A stretch of DNA of 64,000 nt from Scopulibacillus darangshiensis (GTDB taxonomy: Bacteria; Bacillota; Bacilli; Bacillales; Sporolactobacillaceae), in NCBI RefSeq assembly GCF_004341035.1, contig NZ_SLXK01000021.1, positions 1-64,000 of the forward strand. Reading direction: 5' to 3'. The position numbers and the translations under genes are program-made. The first letter of the stretch is position 1. The number at the start of each line of letters is the position of its first letter. The notes below the pieces were generated by a model. That model was not told the origin of the DNA, did no database searches, and saw nothing but the letters and a program-made list of their open reading frames with translations. Shown here piece after piece: positions 62,493 to 64,000 of the stretch.

Positions 62493-64000
62493 ATGCTAGA
62501 ACAATATCTAAAAGAGTTTGCAAGCAAAGCCGATATATGGTTTGGAAATTCTTCTTTCATTGAAGATAATTATCTTTTCTTTAAGCAGTTTAGGAAGGAA
62601 GTCTCACAAGGAGATTTAACTTGGGAAAAGATCCAGAAAATTGGTGATCATATTAATTCATTCAGTATGCCACTCGCCCGCAAGCGTGCCCTTGGCAACA
62701 TGAATGGTCCATTAGAAAAGTATGAAAAAAGCCTTCGTCACTTAATCAATCATTCAATACCGGTAAATGAGATTATCGATGATTTATTAAATTCGGATGA
62801 ATACAAGCTATTTGGATTTGGCGGCAGCGTTATTGGCGAGATGGTAGGCAACCTATACGCTGATCAATATTGTTTTTACAATCAACGTGACAGAGTAGCA
62901 GCTGAAAATATTTTGGATATAGATCCCCAGTTATCTAGAGGGGATTCATATGGGCAAAAGTTTATGAAGTTTCAAAAGGCGCTTCAACAATCTGGAATAA
63001 AAGAGCAATACTTGACTATCGTCAGTAAAAGATCCGATGTGCCGATTTGGCTGGAAATAGATCAATTTTTGAGTTACTTATACGAGACTTATCGGGAGAA
63101 ACAAACATCTGAATCTAATAAAAATGAACAGCAATTAACATGGGTTATATCCCCTGGTGAGAAAGGAAAGGAATGGGCGCAGTTTTACAAAAGAGGGGAA
63201 ATTGCAATAGGCTGGCCAGAGCTAGGAGACTTAACAAAATATACAACTAAAGAATCTATTAAAGAAGCATTAATAAAAGCCAACAACCTCAACGTTAATC
63301 CATATAATGATACCGGAACAAACTATGATTTTGTCTATAAAATGAAACCGGGTGATCGCCTGATTGCTAAAGGAGGGGCAACCAAAGTACTTGGGATTGG
63401 TGAAGTTGTTTCAGAGTACACATACGATCCTGAAAGAGACCATTTCAAATCCATAAGAAAAGTCAATTGGACGGATAATAAACTCACAGAACTGTCAAAT
63501 CACAAATTTCCAGTTAAAGCCCTGACAGATATAACATCCGACGAAGAATTAGTTTCCGACATTCTGAGTAATTATACTCGAACAAACTTAGATAACAGAT
63601 TACAAAAACAAAAATCGTACGGACGACAAGATGTTTTAATGGATCTATTTATTCCTGAGGATAAGGTAGATACAATGAAGGCATTGCTTGACAGGAAGAA
63701 GAACATTATTCTTCAAGGACCTCCCGGTGTGGGGAAAACTTTTGTGGCTAAAAGACTAGCATATTTTCATCAAGAAAAAATAACGGAAGACAATATCCTT
63801 TCCGTTCAATTTCATCAGTCATACTCTTATGAAGAATTTGTTAGGGGCTATAAGCCGACAGAAGATGGAAAATTCCGCTTGAAAGATGGCTTGTTCTATA
63901 CCTTTTGTAAGAAGGCACAAGAGGATCCTAACAATACCTATTATGTCATTATTGACGAGATTAATAGGGGGAATTTATCCAAAATTTTTGGCGAATTATT
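62493..64000 (+). CDS. McrB-like AAA+ restriction protein, truncated by the window end
   Basis: 502 codons are visible without stop, running off the window. The N-terminal 210 residues are not recognised; an EVE-like DNA-reading module (TWVISPGEKGKEWAQFYKRGEIAIGWPELGDLTKY) is followed by an AAA+ motor: Walker A ILQGPPGVGKTFVAKRL (near 408), SYEEFVRGY and Walker B VIIDEINRGNLSK (near 486). McrB with McrC makes a GTP-driven modification-dependent restriction enzyme; an mcrC gene would be expected right of the window. GGGGTGCATTAA precedes ATG 62493. Confidence 0.82.
   Translation, partial: MLEQYLKEFASKADIWFGNSSFIEDNYLFFKQFRKEVSQGDLTWEKIQKIGDHINSFSMPLARKRALGNMNGPLEKYEKSLRHLINHSIPVNEIIDDLLNSDEYKLFGFGGSVIGEMVGNLYADQYCFYNQRDRVAAENILDIDPQLSRGDSYGQKFMKFQKALQQSGIKEQYLTIVSKRSDVPIWLEIDQFLSYLYETYREKQTSESNKNEQQLTWVISPGEKGKEWAQFYKRGEIAIGWPELGDLTKYTTKESIKEALIKANNLNVNPYNDTGTNYDFVYKMKPGDRLIAKGGATKVLGIGEVVSEYTYDPERDHFKSIRKVNWTDNKLTELSNHKFPVKALTDITSDEELVSDILSNYTRTNLDNRLQKQKSYGRQDVLMDLFIPEDKVDTMKALLDRKKNIILQGPPGVGKTFVAKRLAYFHQEKITEDNILSVQFHQSYSYEEFVRGYKPTEDGKFRLKDGLFYTFCKKAQEDPNNTYYVIIDEINRGNLSKIFGEL

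Noticed and set aside
1-64000. CRISPR arrays, tRNA and rRNA genes
   Set aside because: I saw no regularly spaced repeats and no cloverleaf or rRNA-like sequence on reading both strands; a covariance search would settle it.

Overview
The window looks like chromosomal DNA of a low-to-moderate GC, Gram-positive, spore-former-type Bacillales bacterium. This rests on strong GGAGG-type ribosome binding sites, many TTG and GTG starts, sigma-A-like promoters, a FadF-type electron-transfer oxidoreductase, an SSS-type sialic acid transporter, and dispersed hairpin repeats of the kind seen in Bacillaceae. No rRNA, tRNA or CRISPR array was found. Species cannot be fixed from the sequence alone.

Layout. 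(1) 0.4-7.2 kb: a sialic acid catabolic operon (nanE, nanA, an SSS transporter, an unexpected FAD flavoprotein, a ROK kinase, an RpiR regulator), with a perfect palindrome over its promoter. (2) 7.4-12.7 kb: two glyoxalase-fold genes, then a scarred stretch with a DASS transporter pseudogene fused to the tail of an isopropylmalate/tartrate dehydrogenase-like gene, a GntR regulator, a broken zeta-like kinase pair, and a YdeI-like gene preceded by a decayed partial copy of itself. (3) 12.8-18.1 kb: an ArsR/AHSA1 module with twin operators, and a LacI regulator with two Gfo/Idh/MocA oxidoreductases sharing a TGTAATCGATTACA-type operator. (4) 18.1-26.9 kb: a rifampin phosphotransferase-like gene followed by small stress or resistance-type genes (GrpB, isochorismatase, two DinB, VOC, YciI, APH, cupredoxin) mixed with pseudogenes. 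(5) 27.0-31.3 kb, minus strand: PucR regulator, creatinase-like M24 protein and SSS transporter.

(6) 31.7-52.7 kb: a long co-oriented catabolic cluster. A PAS/sigma-54 activator leads EtfBA, thiolase, enoyl-CoA hydratase, FadF, acyl-CoA dehydrogenase, acyl-CoA synthetase, 3-hydroxyacyl-CoA dehydrogenase, an MFS carrier, a dienoyl-CoA reductase-like SDR, a second hydratase, two iron-type alcohol dehydrogenases, a thioesterase, an SdsA-like alkylsulfatase and a second MBL hydrolase. Two -24/-12 promoters precede etfB and the acyl-CoA dehydrogenase. Together these suggest growth on alkyl sulfate esters or related fatty alcohols: sulfate ester cleavage, alcohol oxidation, CoA activation, beta-oxidation and electron delivery to quinone. 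The cluster is bracketed by about 300-bp direct repeats of the 5' end of the pucR gene (31070-31368 and 53000-53297, about 92% identical by hand count), which suggests that it arrived, or could leave, as a unit.

(7) 53-64 kb: a GC-rich palindromic repeat, a dead IS1182-like element, then an accessory, defence-like island: a 1254-aa helicase-nuclease fusion, a WYL regulator, a lipoprotein and membrane protein pair, an unknown acidic protein, and an McrB-like AAA+ protein cut by the window end.

The candidates I consider most novel are the flavoprotein inside the sialic acid operon, the sigma-54-driven alkylsulfatase/beta-oxidation island with its direct-repeat flanks, and the defence-like island at the right end.
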